From Campylorhamphus procurvoides (lineage: Eukaryota > Chordata > Aves > Passeriformes > Dendrocolaptidae), in contig WBMV01004155.1 in NCBI GenBank assembly GCA_013396655.1, forward strand, positions 1 to 64,000: a stretch of DNA of 64,000 bases. Reading direction: 5' to 3'. The notes beneath the pieces were generated by a model. That model did no database searches. It worked only from the letters and a program-made list of their open reading frames with translations, and had not been told where the DNA came from. A program made the translations under genes and the position numbers. Of this stretch, positions 11,971-25,000 are shown one piece after another (position 1 is the stretch's first letter; every line of letters begins with the position of its first letter).

Positions 11971-13476
11971 TAGAAAGCACAGAGCTGATCCCTAACCACA
12001 GGTTTGATTTGGGACCTGCATCATTTGAACAATTCCCACTGTCAGTTTGTCCATAAAGGCTTTCTCAGAGCCCAGCTGCAGGGGGGTCAGTGCTGTGGTT
12101 TGCTGTGGTTTCACTGTGCTCAGTCACAGCCTCCTCTGCTGTCTGACACTGCCAAGGCATCCTCACTGTCTCTCAGAACAGCATCCTCAGCTTCACAGCT
12201 TTGTTCACCCCTCCTCTTCCTTCACTGCTTGAAATTCAGGAGTTTCTGCCTGTCACTGTCACACTTGGACACAGCCAAGCACTGGGCAGCACTCACAGGT
12301 TCGTTTGTACAGCTCCCCACCAACTCTAAGATGTATTTTCCTGCCTTATTTGCTGGTGCTTTGGCTGAAAGGCAAGAGGGAGATGGAAAGCTGGTGCCTG
12401 CAGGGTGCCAAATATATTCTTTCTTACACAGGAGAGGGAATAGAAACCTATCACCAGCAACTTGGATGCTGTCAAAGCACACACAGTGCATATTTTGGGG
12501 AAGGATAAAGTTGGCTGCAGTTACCTTCTGTAGTTAAACAGGCCTGGTTTGCTCTCTAAGGAGCTCACTTGACTTTTGGACACTCAGCTGGTCTCATTTT
12601 TACTGCAAAACACAAAACCATGTGCAGAGGCAGGGGAAAGGTGCCCTAGTCACACTCTCCTAATCCAGACAACAAACAAAAGAGCAGTAAAAATGGAGCA
12701 GCACAAAAACCACCCCCAGCAACTCCATCAGCTCAGTCTCAGACCTGTGTTGAAGGGATGCAGTCAGGACTGAACACACTGAGGTCTCAGGACAGGCACA
12801 TTTGTGCCCACCTCAGGCAGCCCAGGAGAAGGAACTCTTAGCAAGAATGAAAGGAGAGAATAGACATCTGTTGTTTGGGCAAGCTGCTCTGAGCTGGAAG
12901 ATGGAGAGTAACAGCAAAGCTCTGCAGCAATACACATTGTTTCACAGATTTCCTTGTGGAGAGATCTTGGGAGAGGTGTGAACATAACAAAGTGTCATCA
13001 TCCCTCCGAGCTGAATCCATACAAACCATTGCCCTCAGCTCCAGATCCAGGTTTCTAGAGCAAAGATATAACAAAGATATAACCCCCTAGAGTATTTTCT
13101 CCCACCACACAAACAATCCTGTCATCTTTTCACAGGGATGTCTGTTAAATACCCCTGGAAAGGCTCACAGGTACCCAACCTGCACCACAGGGGAATGGCA
13201 GAAGCAGCTCAAGCAGAACATCTCAGAAGTTACAGCAGCTGCATAAATCACATTGTTTTCCCCCCACATAAAACCTGCACCACTGCAAAAGCAGCACTGA
13301 CCTCTGAGTCCTGAAATATAAAAGGAAATATTTATTTGAAACCATCTTTAAAAAGTGCTCACCTTCCTTTAGGGATTGCTTGTCATTTGGTGAGCAGAAT
13401 TTTACTTGGTAATTTTTTGCCTCCCTCCAACTATGTCTTGTCACTCTATGTGTATATACACTTAAATACATTTATA

Positions 13477-13493
13477 CATATATATATATATAA
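13477..13493. repeat. (AT)n microsatellite
   Basis: An uninterrupted AT dinucleotide run, flanked by TA-rich sequence, near the end of intron 2. Confidence 0.7.
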
Positions 13494-13565
13494 AATCTGT
13501 AAAGCAGTGCCTAAACAAGCCTGTAAGGTTTCCCCATGCCTGGTTTGAGGTGTCTGAGAGCTCAC

Positions 13566-13738
13566 CTTTGGTTTCTCCACCTGGCTGAGAGCCTTGGCCA
13601 GGTCTCCAGAGTTGTCTGCTGAGGATGCTCCCGGTGTCCTGGTGCCCTCTGTGGACTCCAGGCCAGGCAGCAAGGTCTGGGAGCAGCTGCACTGGGGCTC
13701 CTTCACCTTCTGACCCGAGATCAGGTAGGTCTTCAGCC
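13566..13738 (-). CDS. ADCY9: ADCY9 coding exon 2 (end of C1a / start of C1b)
   Basis: 173 bp. The acceptor is a pyrimidine-rich tract ending CAG at 13739, and the donor is AAG|GTGAG at 13565. The single G from exon 1 plus GG here restores the Gly codon, giving LKG followed by LKTYLISGQK, which closes the C1a fold exactly as in ADCY9. The remainder (CSCSQTLLPG... to ...QVEKPK) is the poorly conserved start of the C1b linker. The exon encodes 57 residues after the split Gly, whereas my recollection of human ADCY9 has about 63, so this segment is probably about 6 residues shorter in this lineage. It ends in phase 0. The reading frame runs open into both introns, but homology stops at the splice sites. 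Confidence 0.95.
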
Positions 13739-14474
13739 CTGCAGGAAGGAGAAATGAGCAGTCAGAACTGCAGAAAGACAAAGATGAGACACTTTTGGGC
13801 TCCTCAGATCTGAAATACAGTGACCCCCAAAGCACTGTCAGGGCTATCCAGATGTTCTGCACAAAGTGGTGCCATGCTGGGTTATCCAAATCTGCTGTCC
13901 AGGCACACGGGGCAACTGGAACACACAGCAACAGCCAGGGTGGAAATGTCCTTTATTCCATTTTCACTCATGTGCTGCTGAAAAACACAGCTAAGACCTT
14001 ATGTACTCGCTTGCAAGTTGTAATTTGAGCTCCCACATTAACCCTTTACTTGTGGAACGGATTTGCAGCCTGGTTTTCACTGGTATCTGTATTAATATTC
14101 TACTTTTGAGAACCAGCATGTATCCCTCCACTTGTCAGGGGGATGTTGTGAACACTGCCTGGTGCTGGGAGCACACTGAGAAAGGAAATGGCATTTAAGT
14201 GCTAGAAATTCTGATGGGTTCTCATAGTTAGTGCAGACTTCACATTTTTAAAGAACAGAATCAATCTCCCTCTCTCGCACGTACGCCCACACACGCCCTC
14301 TGCAACTGGTGTATGAATTGAGGCATAATTGGAAAGCAGAGCCAATACTAAAGGCCAGGCTGGTAAATAGCAGGTTGTATCAAGCTGAGCTGTATCAAAA
14401 ACCTGCTCAAAAAATGAAAGATCGGAATCTTGTTCAGCACATCACTTATTGCACTTCCTTGAACTTCCCCTTGT

Positions 14475-14930
14475 GATGGTCTGGGTTATTTCTAGACACA
14501 AAGACTAAGCAGGAGCTGATGAACTCAGAGGAGTTGATTTTACTGCCATGGGACGGGCAGTCTCCTGTTCAGGAGCTGCCCTGAAAAGTGTGCAGGTCAC
14601 CAGGGAGCAGAAGGGGAGAGTCAGACCCCCCTGTCCCCTGGCATATGGGATGGCTGCTGGTCCCCGTGTGGGTCACCTGTGTGTCCCCCCCCCCAGTTGC
14701 TGCTGTCACAGCCACTGATGGCCCCCAACTGCCGGGAGACCAACATGCCAACGGGCAGGTTTCTGCTCCTGGGAGAAGGTCACTCTTCACAGCCAGCAGA
14801 TCTTATCCTATAAACCTCAGGTCAGCTCTGCAATGCCCAACACCAGCCCTGCTTTGGACACAACCTCTGCAATAAATCCAAGTCAGGCACACTAAGAGCA
14901 ATTGTGCAGTTCCTCTGTTTAGTCCAGTCA
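14475..14930 (+). mobile_element. Possible solo LTR of an endogenous retrovirus (limits uncertain)
   Basis: The segment opens with TGTGATGGTC and carries TATAAA at 14809-14814 followed 57 bases later by AATAAA at 14871-14876, the spacing of an LTR promoter and R-region poly(A) signal. No internal viral genes flank it. I could not fix the terminal CA or a target-site duplication, so this may be chance. Confidence 0.25.
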
Positions 14931-17900
14931 TAACTTCAGCTCCTGACCACTCCAACCATCCCAGGAATCCATATCCATACCCCATGTCTCCCCCAGGCTC
15001 TGGAGCTGCTGGGAAAGCTCCCACAGAGTGCTCCAAACTCCATCTCGCTGGCTTTGTCCCTGAGGTGTTACCCCCCAGCCAAGCTTTATTTTTGAATCAT
15101 TTATAGTAGTGCTTGGATTTTATTTGGCAGTGCTGCTTACTAAACCCCAGAGTTGCTGCTGGCTTCCAGATGTCAGGCTCTTTCCTTCAGACTTCCCCTG
15201 ATGGGGGCTGTGATTGAGGAATTCACCATAATCAGCTTCCAATTATGTGTTTACTGTGCTAAAAGCTGCAACACGAACTTACTCCTTCTATTTTTAAAAG
15301 CTACCTCAAAGCAACAGGATGATTTCCCTCCTCCTATTACTACACCTTCCCCCCTCTAAACAAACATCTTCCCTTTGTTTATTGTGTTCTTGAAAAGGCA
15401 CTTTTTATGTCTTATTGTGCTTGCAGCAGGATTATTTGGTCAATCTGTCGTGTGCAGTTTGAGCTCCACACCAAGAAAAAGGGGAAAGACTAACTCAAAA
15501 TGAGATGGGGAGAGCAGAATCCACCACCTTGTCCTCTCCTTCCCTGGCAAACCCCCCAGCCTGTAGCCACATGCACAGCACCTACTCTGCCTCCCAGGCT
15601 TTAAGGTCAGTGAAATGGTTGAGTTTGGGCACCAAGGACTCTCCAAATCTCTTTATTTCTTCCTTTCCTCGTGCTCCCCAGCCCCACCACATCCCTGCCC
15701 AGCAAAAGGGTGATTTGAAATGGGACAGAAAAAGGCCATTATCCTGCAGAACCACAGAGTTCCAAGGAATACTGAAGCAAATTGTATTTTCCTATCATAA
15801 GAAGCATTTAATAACTAAGTGTTAGTTAGGCCATGTTAGTCGAGTTTTGTAGAGATGAAAGGTTTTTTTACACCTCTTCATATTCCAAAGCTGTGAAAAA
15901 AATAACCTTTTTGTCCTTTTTGCTCTCCTGTTGGAGAGGGGCTTATACTGTTATTTCTAAAGGCCAAGCTCAACCTTTTCCTCCTCTTCTCCCCCCTTAT
16001 TTATCCCAAATAAATGCTGAAACACAACCTCAAGATGGCTGAGAGCAAATTTGTACTCTGGCAGGTTTTATGCTGAAATTCTGCTTTTCTGGCCCTTGGA
16101 AGCAAAGGCAGAGAACAAGCTCCAACAACCCACCTCCCAGCAAAGGGATTTAATGGCAACAGGATTTTCTGCCCTGGAGGAAAATGAGCCACATCACAGA
16201 TCTCTGAGAAACACAAGCCACTTCCTCCACGGGTCTGCAAGGCATGAAAACCTCCTGCACAAGGAGCCAAAACACTCATTCCTTGAATTCACCTACTCTG
16301 AATATGGACATGGCAGTGCTTGGAAAGCATATTTTTGACAGAATAACAACAGGTGGGTTTATTAGTCTGAATTTGACAAGAATTCGTAAACTTCTGTGCT
16401 TGGCTCCCTTCTTCAGTTTGCTTTCCTTTTATCAGGCATTTCTCTGAACTTACAGGAATAAAACCCCATCCCAAGCACTACAAACCCCTCCTAATAACAC
16501 CACAAAATCCCCTGTATGCATGCACTCACAGGAATTATTTTCTGCCTGCACAAAAATAAACAGGAGTCTAAATAAGGCCGTGTATAAACATCCCAGGCAC
16601 GATTCCAGCAGGTTTTGTGGCATGAGAAAAGCCAGTTGAGGAGCATGGGCAGGGGGTGAGGCTCCCTCCTGCCCAGCCCTGGGAACCTGGGGCTGTGTCT
16701 GCACATTCCATTTCTTCACTATATATATTTTGAAAATACATTTTTTCAAGTAAGATTTCCATTTTTGATGCTTCACCTGTGTGGAACCGAAACTCTTTAT
16801 CCCATTATGGAGAGCAGACAGCAAAACTCCCTGCTCTCTTATGCTTTTCACATCTCTATCTAATGAAACTCAAATGCTTTTGAAACCCTTTTCAGCACCG
16901 ACTCAAAGAGACACCAAAAAAGTGTGTCAATATTTCAGTCACAGCCTTACTAATTCTTTTAATAAAAACAGAACCCCCTTTTGTTACTGCCCCTGCTCCT
17001 CCCTCCATGGATCCCTCCACCTGGTCAGCTGGAGTTTGGATTATCTGCTTCCCAGTGCCAGCTGTGTGTGCTGGGAGACAGGAATATTCCTTACACTGAT
17101 GGAATAAAACCCAAATTGCATTGTTTACACCCCCTTTGTAATAATGCTGCTCCTTTGCTGTTATCTTTCCATCATTTCCCTCAAGAGTCCCCATGCTTTA
17201 ACCAGAGCTGCCCTGCCTTGCCTCACACAGCCCCCTCTCCCTGCCCTCCTCACCAGGAAACCAACCTGGTCCCTGCCAGCCAAAGCCAGAAGATTTAGTC
17301 ACACAACACTAAGGAACACTGTCCTGTTAATAAACCCAATAAAATGGGTGGATTTATAAGCCCAATAAAATGCTGACCAATTTCCACTCTTTCTGCATGG
17401 TGTTATGGTCTGTACATAACATCACACACATTTCAATATTATCAGCTACAACCTAAAGACCCCACATCACCATATCTATCCTTCCTGAAAAACAGTGGTG
17501 GATGCACCAGGGCAGGCAGGCACAACACACTCGACTGCTCTGAAGTGCTGTGTAGAATATCATTAAAAAAAATCATGAGGTTTTTTTTTAAAAGCCCTAA
17601 AAATACTCCCCAGAGTTGTATGTGAAGTCCAGTCTTTTACCTGCAGATATCTCAGCCATAGAGCTGGCAGCCAGAAGCACAACCTTGTCTTTTACACCAA
17701 CAGGTGCTGTGCAAGAGGACACTGGGTGACTTCACAAGAAATAAAAGTCATCTTCCCCAACCTGCAATGCAATGAGGGAAGTCCCACCCTCTAACCTGGA
17801 GAAACCACTTCCAGCTCAGTGCAAATAAAAGCAGGTAACCCAAACCACGTGGATTCCCACAACATTTCCAGCCTACCTGGAAAAGCACTTTGAATATATG

Positions 17901-20900
17901 GAGCAACATTTCCTGGAGCTAAAACGAGAAAGGGAATTTCTGAGCCAACTTGTTATCTTAGGTCTCTGGAAAGCAGAAACAATGGTAATAAGAAACAGAA
18001 CTTTACAGACTGGAAAGACAAAAGAAACTACAAAAACCAAAACCCCAAACCTATCCTCATAATCTCCAAAGAGCCAGAGAAACCAGAGGCATCTTCTGCT
18101 TGATGGAAAACCGCTGTTTTCCTTATGCCTCTTTTGTTTAGCAAAATACTTACTTTTGATCAGCTACAGACAACAGTGGGGTTGGAAAATGCTGATCAAC
18201 AACACATGTGTCATTTTGGTATTCAACATCTGCCAGTTTTAAGTGGGGAATGCTGGACCCAAACCCACAATTTACATTTAGAGCTGAACTGCAGAAAGGA
18301 AGTTGCAGGCTGGTGGGCCATTCTCCTGCAGCCTCTTTTATCTTCTTCTCACCTGCATGAGATAAAATAACCCAACCAAACCAAAAACATGGGGGACAAA
18401 AGGCCTGGGCAAATTCAGCACAGACATGCAGCTCCAACACACCACTCCAGCTGCCACTGCTGCCTCAGAAATACATTTACACCAGGATTTTTAAACTCTC
18501 CTGGCTAAGGAAGGAGTTGATGTTCTGCTCCACCTGTGCCCCCGAGCGTGGCCTGAGTGGGAACAGCACATGAGTCCCTTCTCTGGAACTGCTCTGGGTT
18601 TGGAACACATTTTTTCTACCTCAGTACTGGCACCTGAAGAGGAAAGAAGAGCAGGTTTGAGCAAAGCTAAGCCTGGGATTTTGCAGCCCTGCCAGGGGTA
18701 AGTGTGTGACACAAGGGGAGCTGAAGTGCTGTAAAGTCACTGATGTGCTGCAGAGGAAAAATTCTCTCTATCCCAAGGGTTCCTCACAAAACCTAAGGGA
18801 TAGATGATCTTCCTCCATTCAAGGCTAAAAAGGGAGCCTAATTACAGCTCCAGGATATTTGGGATTAACTGGTAAAGATATTGTCTGGCTTTTACTGACA
18901 CTTCCCAGCCCTCCTGTAAACCCCCACAGTCCTGGTCATGAACACAAATTCCATGATGCAATCACACGCCTGAAAAGGCATCTGCTGTTATTATATTGAC
19001 ATTATTTTTCACATTTATTGACCATCCCTCTGCCATCTGTGTTAATTTTAACACCTGGGGAGGAATGGGATGAGAGAAAATGAAGTGTTTGAACAATGCA
19101 GCTGGGAAACAAGAGTGGCACGAGCCCAAAGGGACACGGAGCTTGCAGGGGGTTCCAACTGCTCCAAAAATTCTCACATTCCTAACACAGAATACCTTTC
19201 CTGAAAATGTACTTAAAGAATAATGACCTAGAAATTGAATTTCACTAGGAATACAGCCCGTTTAGAAACTCAGCATTTGCTTCACTGCTGGATTGGGAAG
19301 GAGGTGGCAGCACTAAAGGAGCAGCAGGGATGGCACCCCAGAGCCTGAGCCCCAGCACTGCCCAGCCCACTGGGGTCCCCACAGCAAACTGGGAGCTGTG
19401 GGATGGAGAGCTCCAGACTCTGGGTGTGGGGAGCTGTGTCTGAGATACACAAGGTGCCTGTTTGGGCAGGATAGGGGATGCTCTTCCACAAAAAGGGTAT
19501 GGACACAACACTGTGAAGTCCTTTGAAGAGAGTCCTTTTCATCCAGTTTCATGTTCACGATGCCAACGTGGGTTTGGAGTTTTCAAAACTGCCAGGAAGG
19601 TCCTCAGAGCCCCAAGCCAGATGGCCAAGGCCAGAACCAACCCAAACCTGTCCATTTTAACAAAGGCAGGGCCCCAGAGCAGCCCTGGAGCTCCTGCCCA
19701 GCTCCCAGCCCTGGATGCACAGGAATTGCTGCTGGGAGGAGCCAGCACCGAGTCAGGGGGATGACAGAGCAGCCTTTGGGAACAGCTTGTTGTGCAGCCT
19801 CTGCAATCCAAGCTTCAATCCAAGGATCTGTCTGTGCTTCCCTGGTGAATCTGCACACATGGGAAGCTCTGACATTCCCCACGGCTCCGGGAGTGCAGCA
19901 ATCCTTTGGGGATACAGAGAAAATGCTCCCCAAACTTCCCTTCAGCATAAACAGAAAAGTGTTTCCCATTTTGCTGTGGGAGGCAAACAAGAGATCTGCA
20001 AAGTGCACGGGGAGTATCTCTAAGGCAAGGACTTCAAACAAGCTGTTTAAACAGCAGCATCATAAACCAGAGATGCAGGGAGAGATAAGGATTGCTCAAG
20101 AATAATTCCACTGCTGTAGATGGGACAATTATACAAAGCCACAAACATTCCAGAAAGACATCATGTATATTCCATTTTCTGCCCACATAGTGTCTGGCAC
20201 ACCTCAGGAACTACAGATGGCCGTGCCAGGCTCTACTACATGCTGCTGGAATTAAAAAGTTAAAGACAGAGAGACTCCAAGAGCAAGTTTTCTCAGCTCT
20301 GGGCTCTCAGGAATGGGAATTTATTCATTTTAAACTAAAAAGGGGAGGCCCGAGTGAAAGCAGTTAGTTTATTAGAAAACCCACCCAGGACAATTCCACT
20401 TGGGACCAGAGGATGCCACCTCTTTTTGACTGATCCTTTGGAAGTGCTGAATAACAAACATGCAGGATGGAGCAGAGGATTCCAATAAAACACAATAGTC
20501 TGATGCAACTGGAGCCTGCTCAGCCCTCGGTAACAGAGCAGAGCTATTGTGGCTCTCTGGACTAACACTTCTTAATGGAATCCAGACCCAATTTAAGCAA
20601 GCCTTTAGCAGCCTATTTTGTTGTACCAGTGCAATCTGTGTGTGTTGACAGGACTCCAGTCAGGCAGATTCCTTCCCTCTTGCACAATGCAGGTAGCTGG
20701 GGGTGCTAAGTCAGCACTTTGGTTACACCAGGGCAGTCCCACAGGCTGACACTGCCCCTGCTCCCAGCTGAGACTGCTCCACACCTCAAGGACTCCCAGG
20801 AAAGTAAACCCAAAGCAGGTTAAAACCATGGGCAAAGCTGGGGGGCTCTGCACGTGGGACTTTTCTTGGCTGGTCGCCGCTAATAATTTAGAATCCAGCA

Positions 20901-21603
20901 CTTAAAAGGTAAAATAAAATCAAGTGTCATCCTGTCACCAGCAGTTGGGTTTTTTACCCCAGGCAACTGATGAAATCATATGGAAAACACACAGCAAGCA
21001 CCTACAGTTCCATTTATGTCAAAGATATATCAACTCAGGCATCTTTGGGACCACAAATAAGGAAAGTGTCATTCAGAGGTTTCTAAATACCCATGGAAAG
21101 AACAACCCTCCTCATGGCTTTCCTCAATACTGCTGTCCACAGGTGTCACTTGTCACCCCTTCCCATGACAAAAAGCTGTATCAAAATAAACCCAATAACC
21201 TGAGAAGGGAGGGCAGGGCCTTAGGAAATGCACCCCCTGGTTCTGTGCTTTGCTCCATGCACCAGGGCATCTGGATAAAGATGATGCTCACACTCCCCAA
21301 GTAACCTTAAACACTGAAAAGAATGAGACACAAATGTTCTCCAGGCAATGAGAGTCATTCCCTGGGTCTGTGAAATGGGATTTCTGAGGGTTCCTATGAG
21401 AATGTTTTATGAAATTTTACCAAAGTACATTCAGTGTTGTTACCTTGAAGAACACCTCTTAACTTGATTAAACTAACTCATACTCAGAGAACAGAAAAGA
21501 TTTGACCTTAGGGGACTGAATTAAAAGAAATAAATCTGTATATTGCAGAATATTCTCACATTAAAAATGAGAGGATATTAGGTTTTTATAGCTAACAAAA
21601 GAT

Positions 21604-22096
21604 CATCTGGGGTCCCCAGCACAGGAAGGACATGGACCTGTTGGAGTGAGTGCAGGGGAGGCCACCAATTTGATCAGAGGGCTGGAGCTTCTCTCCTAGG
21701 AGGGAAGACTGAGGGAATTGGGATTGTTCAGCCTGGAGAAGAGAAGACTTCAGGGAGACCTGATTGTGGCCTTCCAGAACTTGAAGGGAGATGACAAGAA
21801 AGATGGAGAGAGACTATTTACAAGGGCTTGGAGTGACAGGACACAGGGAATGGCTTCAAACTGCCAGAGGACATGGTTAGATGGGATATTGGGAAGGAAT
21901 TCTTGGCTGTGAGGGTGGGCAGGCCCTGGCACAGGTTGCCCAGAGAAGCTGTGGCTGCCCCATCCCTGGAAGTGTCCAAGGCCAGGTTGGACAGGGTTTG
22001 GAGCAACCTGGGCTGGTGGAAGGTGTCCCTGCCCATGGCATGGGGTGGAACAGGATGATCTTCAAGGTCCCAACCCAAACCATTCCATGATTCTAC
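21604..22096 (+). mobile_element. CR1 LINE, 5'-truncated (about 490 bp)
   Basis: It begins at the GGTCCCCAGCACAGGAAGGA block and runs through GGGATTGTTCAGCCTGGAGA, GTGGCCTTCCAGAACTTGAA, CTTCAAACTGCCAGAGG, GCCCAGAGAAGCTGTGG and the terminal CCAAACCATTCCATGATTCT. It is the longest plus-strand CR1 in intron 1 and is antisense to ADCY9. Confidence 0.93.
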
Positions 22097-25000
22097 AATC
22101 ATTTTTTCACCTGTCATCAGAGCCTCCCAAGCACAGTTTGAAGAATTAACATTTAGATCAAATGCTTGTTAAATACACTGTATTATAATTAAATCAGTTA
22201 ACAATGGTATTCCCCCCCCATCCAAGCTCTGCTGCCCTTTGGTCAGAACTCACAAGTTCTGCAGTGAGCAAGCACAGCTCCAACAGAGCCTGCAAAAAAT
22301 GCTGCTCATGCCAGGAGCTGGAGCCAAGCCAGCATTTTCCAGCAGAGGGAAAGCCAGGAATCCCCCCCAGGACAGCACCAGGGGATTTATTCAAAGGGGC
22401 TACAAGAAAAGCAGCCAAAGAGAGAGGCTCCTGAGTGATTTGCCCACTCCCCCAGCAGCAGGCCCTGTGCAATGCAAACAGGCAGCTGGAATTCCAGGTA
22501 AGTTGTTATTCATAACTCAGCACCGCTTGTTTACATGTGGTTGACAGTTTTAAATGGTTACTAATTCAGAAGCAAAAAATAAAGCTAATGCAAATAAAAG
22601 TGCTGCAGGAGGCACATCAGAATAACAGGATGGGGTAAACACAGGTGAGGAGGTGAAGGAGGCATTCCCCAGAGCAGCCACCACTCAGCATTCATCACCA
22701 TCCAGCTGTATTTGAACTGGCAAACTGCAGCCACTGAGTATTTGCAGTTTCCAGCCCAAAATAAGATTCACTGAAGAGCCACTGCTGGGAACAGCTACTG
22801 GGGGTTGTGTCTCCCCCAGGCAGAGGATCAGCTTTGCAGGTTATTTCCCCTCCTTGAGTAAACTACATAAAAACCCAATCCCTCCTGAAAATGGGGGTTG
22901 TGCCTCTCTTATTACTACACAACAAGATGGGCAAGACGGGTGATGACCCCCCCAGCCCCAGGACAAGACACAAACCAAATTCTCTGTGGTGCTGTTGAGG
23001 GTCTTCAGCCCAGCCCTCAGAGCTCCCAGGTCAGAGCAGCCACACCCTGGGCCAGGAGGCTGCAGAGCCAGCACAGGGTGTGGGTACCACAGGTGGAGCT
23101 GGGGGCCTGTGCACCCACCCCAAATGCTGCCTCTCTGCACGGTGTCACATGTTGTACTTCACCAAATAATGTCAGGGATGGATCACAACGTGGTTTGCAC
23201 CCATAAAATACACACCATATGCAATGAATTCTTTCATGTATCCAATTGGGGAAAGGAATATTGAGGTTTGTCACTTGCTGCTGAATGGATTTGCCTGATC
23301 ACCATTAGGTCATGGCACTGATGGGAATGACATTAAATCACATACAGTTAAATAAACACCCTCCAACTGCAACTCCACTGACTTGTTTGAAGTCAGTTCA
23401 TCCCCACACTCCTTGCCCAGTGCTGCTATTCAGCCCTGGTTTTAAGAGCAAAGGAGACACTAACACCAGCTGAGAAGCCAGTAGAAAAGTCTTTCAAGTG
23501 ACATAAACCAGACCTGGGTAAAGTCAGCATTTCTGGTTTCCCAAGGTTTGAACATTCCATAAATCATCTGTTATTACTCTCTGTATTTTGGCCCAATCCT
23601 GGCAGTTCCCTCCCAGCACAGCAAGCCCCCAACAACCAGCTCCTCCATCAGCTCGTGGCCCACGTTTGATTTCTTCATCCTCTGCAAAAACATTCTCCGA
23701 GTTTGTGCTAATAACTAGCTGATCCCATTTCAAACCCTCGGGCTAAAAGTTATTACTGGGGAGCACAGGAATGTGTCTGGAATGCAAAAACAACTGGGGT
23801 GAAAAATCAGTGGGCTCTGAGCTGGTATAAATAGACAGTTCACTGGGGAAACTCATCTCCTCTCGAAAACCCCAAACCAAAGCCCCACTATCTCCTCCAG
23901 TTCATCTCCCAGGGAACTGACTCAGCCACTCTCCCAGCTCTTAGGAAAAGGCATCTCCTATCTACACAAATACAATATAAATAATGTTTGTGTTTGCATG
24001 TCAGACAGAGAACCACCCTGCGGAGTCTGTTGATAAACTCACGTAAGAGACGGTAGTTTCGTGACACGCCAAATCCCTCACATCTTGGCAAGAAAAGGGG
24101 AAAAAGTGATGCTGGGGGAAGCTTTCTTTATGGCTAAATGATAGCAGGTTTACTGACAGAAGGTTTCTGGTATGAAAACTTCCTTTGGTCCAAGCAAATC
24201 CCTGCATGGCCCTCCACCTGGTAGCTCAAAGCGAGTATTAAACCATGAGATCATCCCCAAGGGCTGGGCTCTCTCTGCAGGCTCTGCAAAGGGTGTTCCA
24301 GCACACAGCAAGAACAGCTCCAGGGATCCCTGGGATCCATGGAAATCAGGGCAGAGGTCCCCCAGTAGCAATTTTGGGGCATAACTTACAGCCCTTCTCA
24401 TTTGGATGTGCAGTCGATCACTTTGAGGTGGAAAGGGCACTGGGGAACATAAAGATTTCAGGTCTCCACAAGGAAAGTGCTTATTTAACTGCAGTCATAC
24501 TCTGGGGGGAAAAGCTTTAAAAAACAATCTAAAAGCTACAAGTCAAGTGAAAGCACAGAGAGAAAAGAAATACCCCTTGCCCATCACACCCTGAGCAAAA
24601 GGGCTCTTGGGCTACACTCAGCAAAACTGAAGAAATCAAACCAAGGTTAAATCCTTTCCCAACTTGTGCGTTTGCATCTCTGCTGCTGGTGCTGCTTCCT
24701 GCCATAACCTGGTTAGAATGGGGAGAGCCAACTCCAAGGTCCAATTCCTCTGTCCTTCTACTGAATCGTTTGCCTAATGAAGTCTCTCATGACTTGTGTG
24801 AAGATCCAAGCACTCAACCCCCAAATTCCTCAATGAAGAATGAAGTGTTTTGTGGGATTACTCTTTCCCTGAGGTTAGGGATCAAGGTTTCTGAGAAACA
24901 CAATGAATCACAGTGGGTTTAGCTTACTCATCTGAAAAAGTGTGGGGTTTAATCTGATAACAAGCAATTCTTCTTTCCAAAGTGTTTGAGAAATGCTGTG

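Larger units (their letters stand above)
8544..13565 (-). other. ADCY9: ADCY9 intron 2 (5.02 kb)
   Basis: Intron between coding exons 2 and 3. It contains a 36-bp hairpin-forming sequence at 10030-10065, a CR1 3' end at 11111-11340, a short CR1-like terminus at 11708-11746, a two-unit palindromic repeat with one ambiguous base at 11849-11970, and a short (AT)n run near 13477-13493. No additional coding exon is supported. Confidence 0.75.

Noticed and set aside
12004..12537. 177-codon plus-strand open frame in intron 2
   Set aside because: It starts at TTG, has no domain or splice support, and is low-complexity Ser/Leu/Cys-rich translation.
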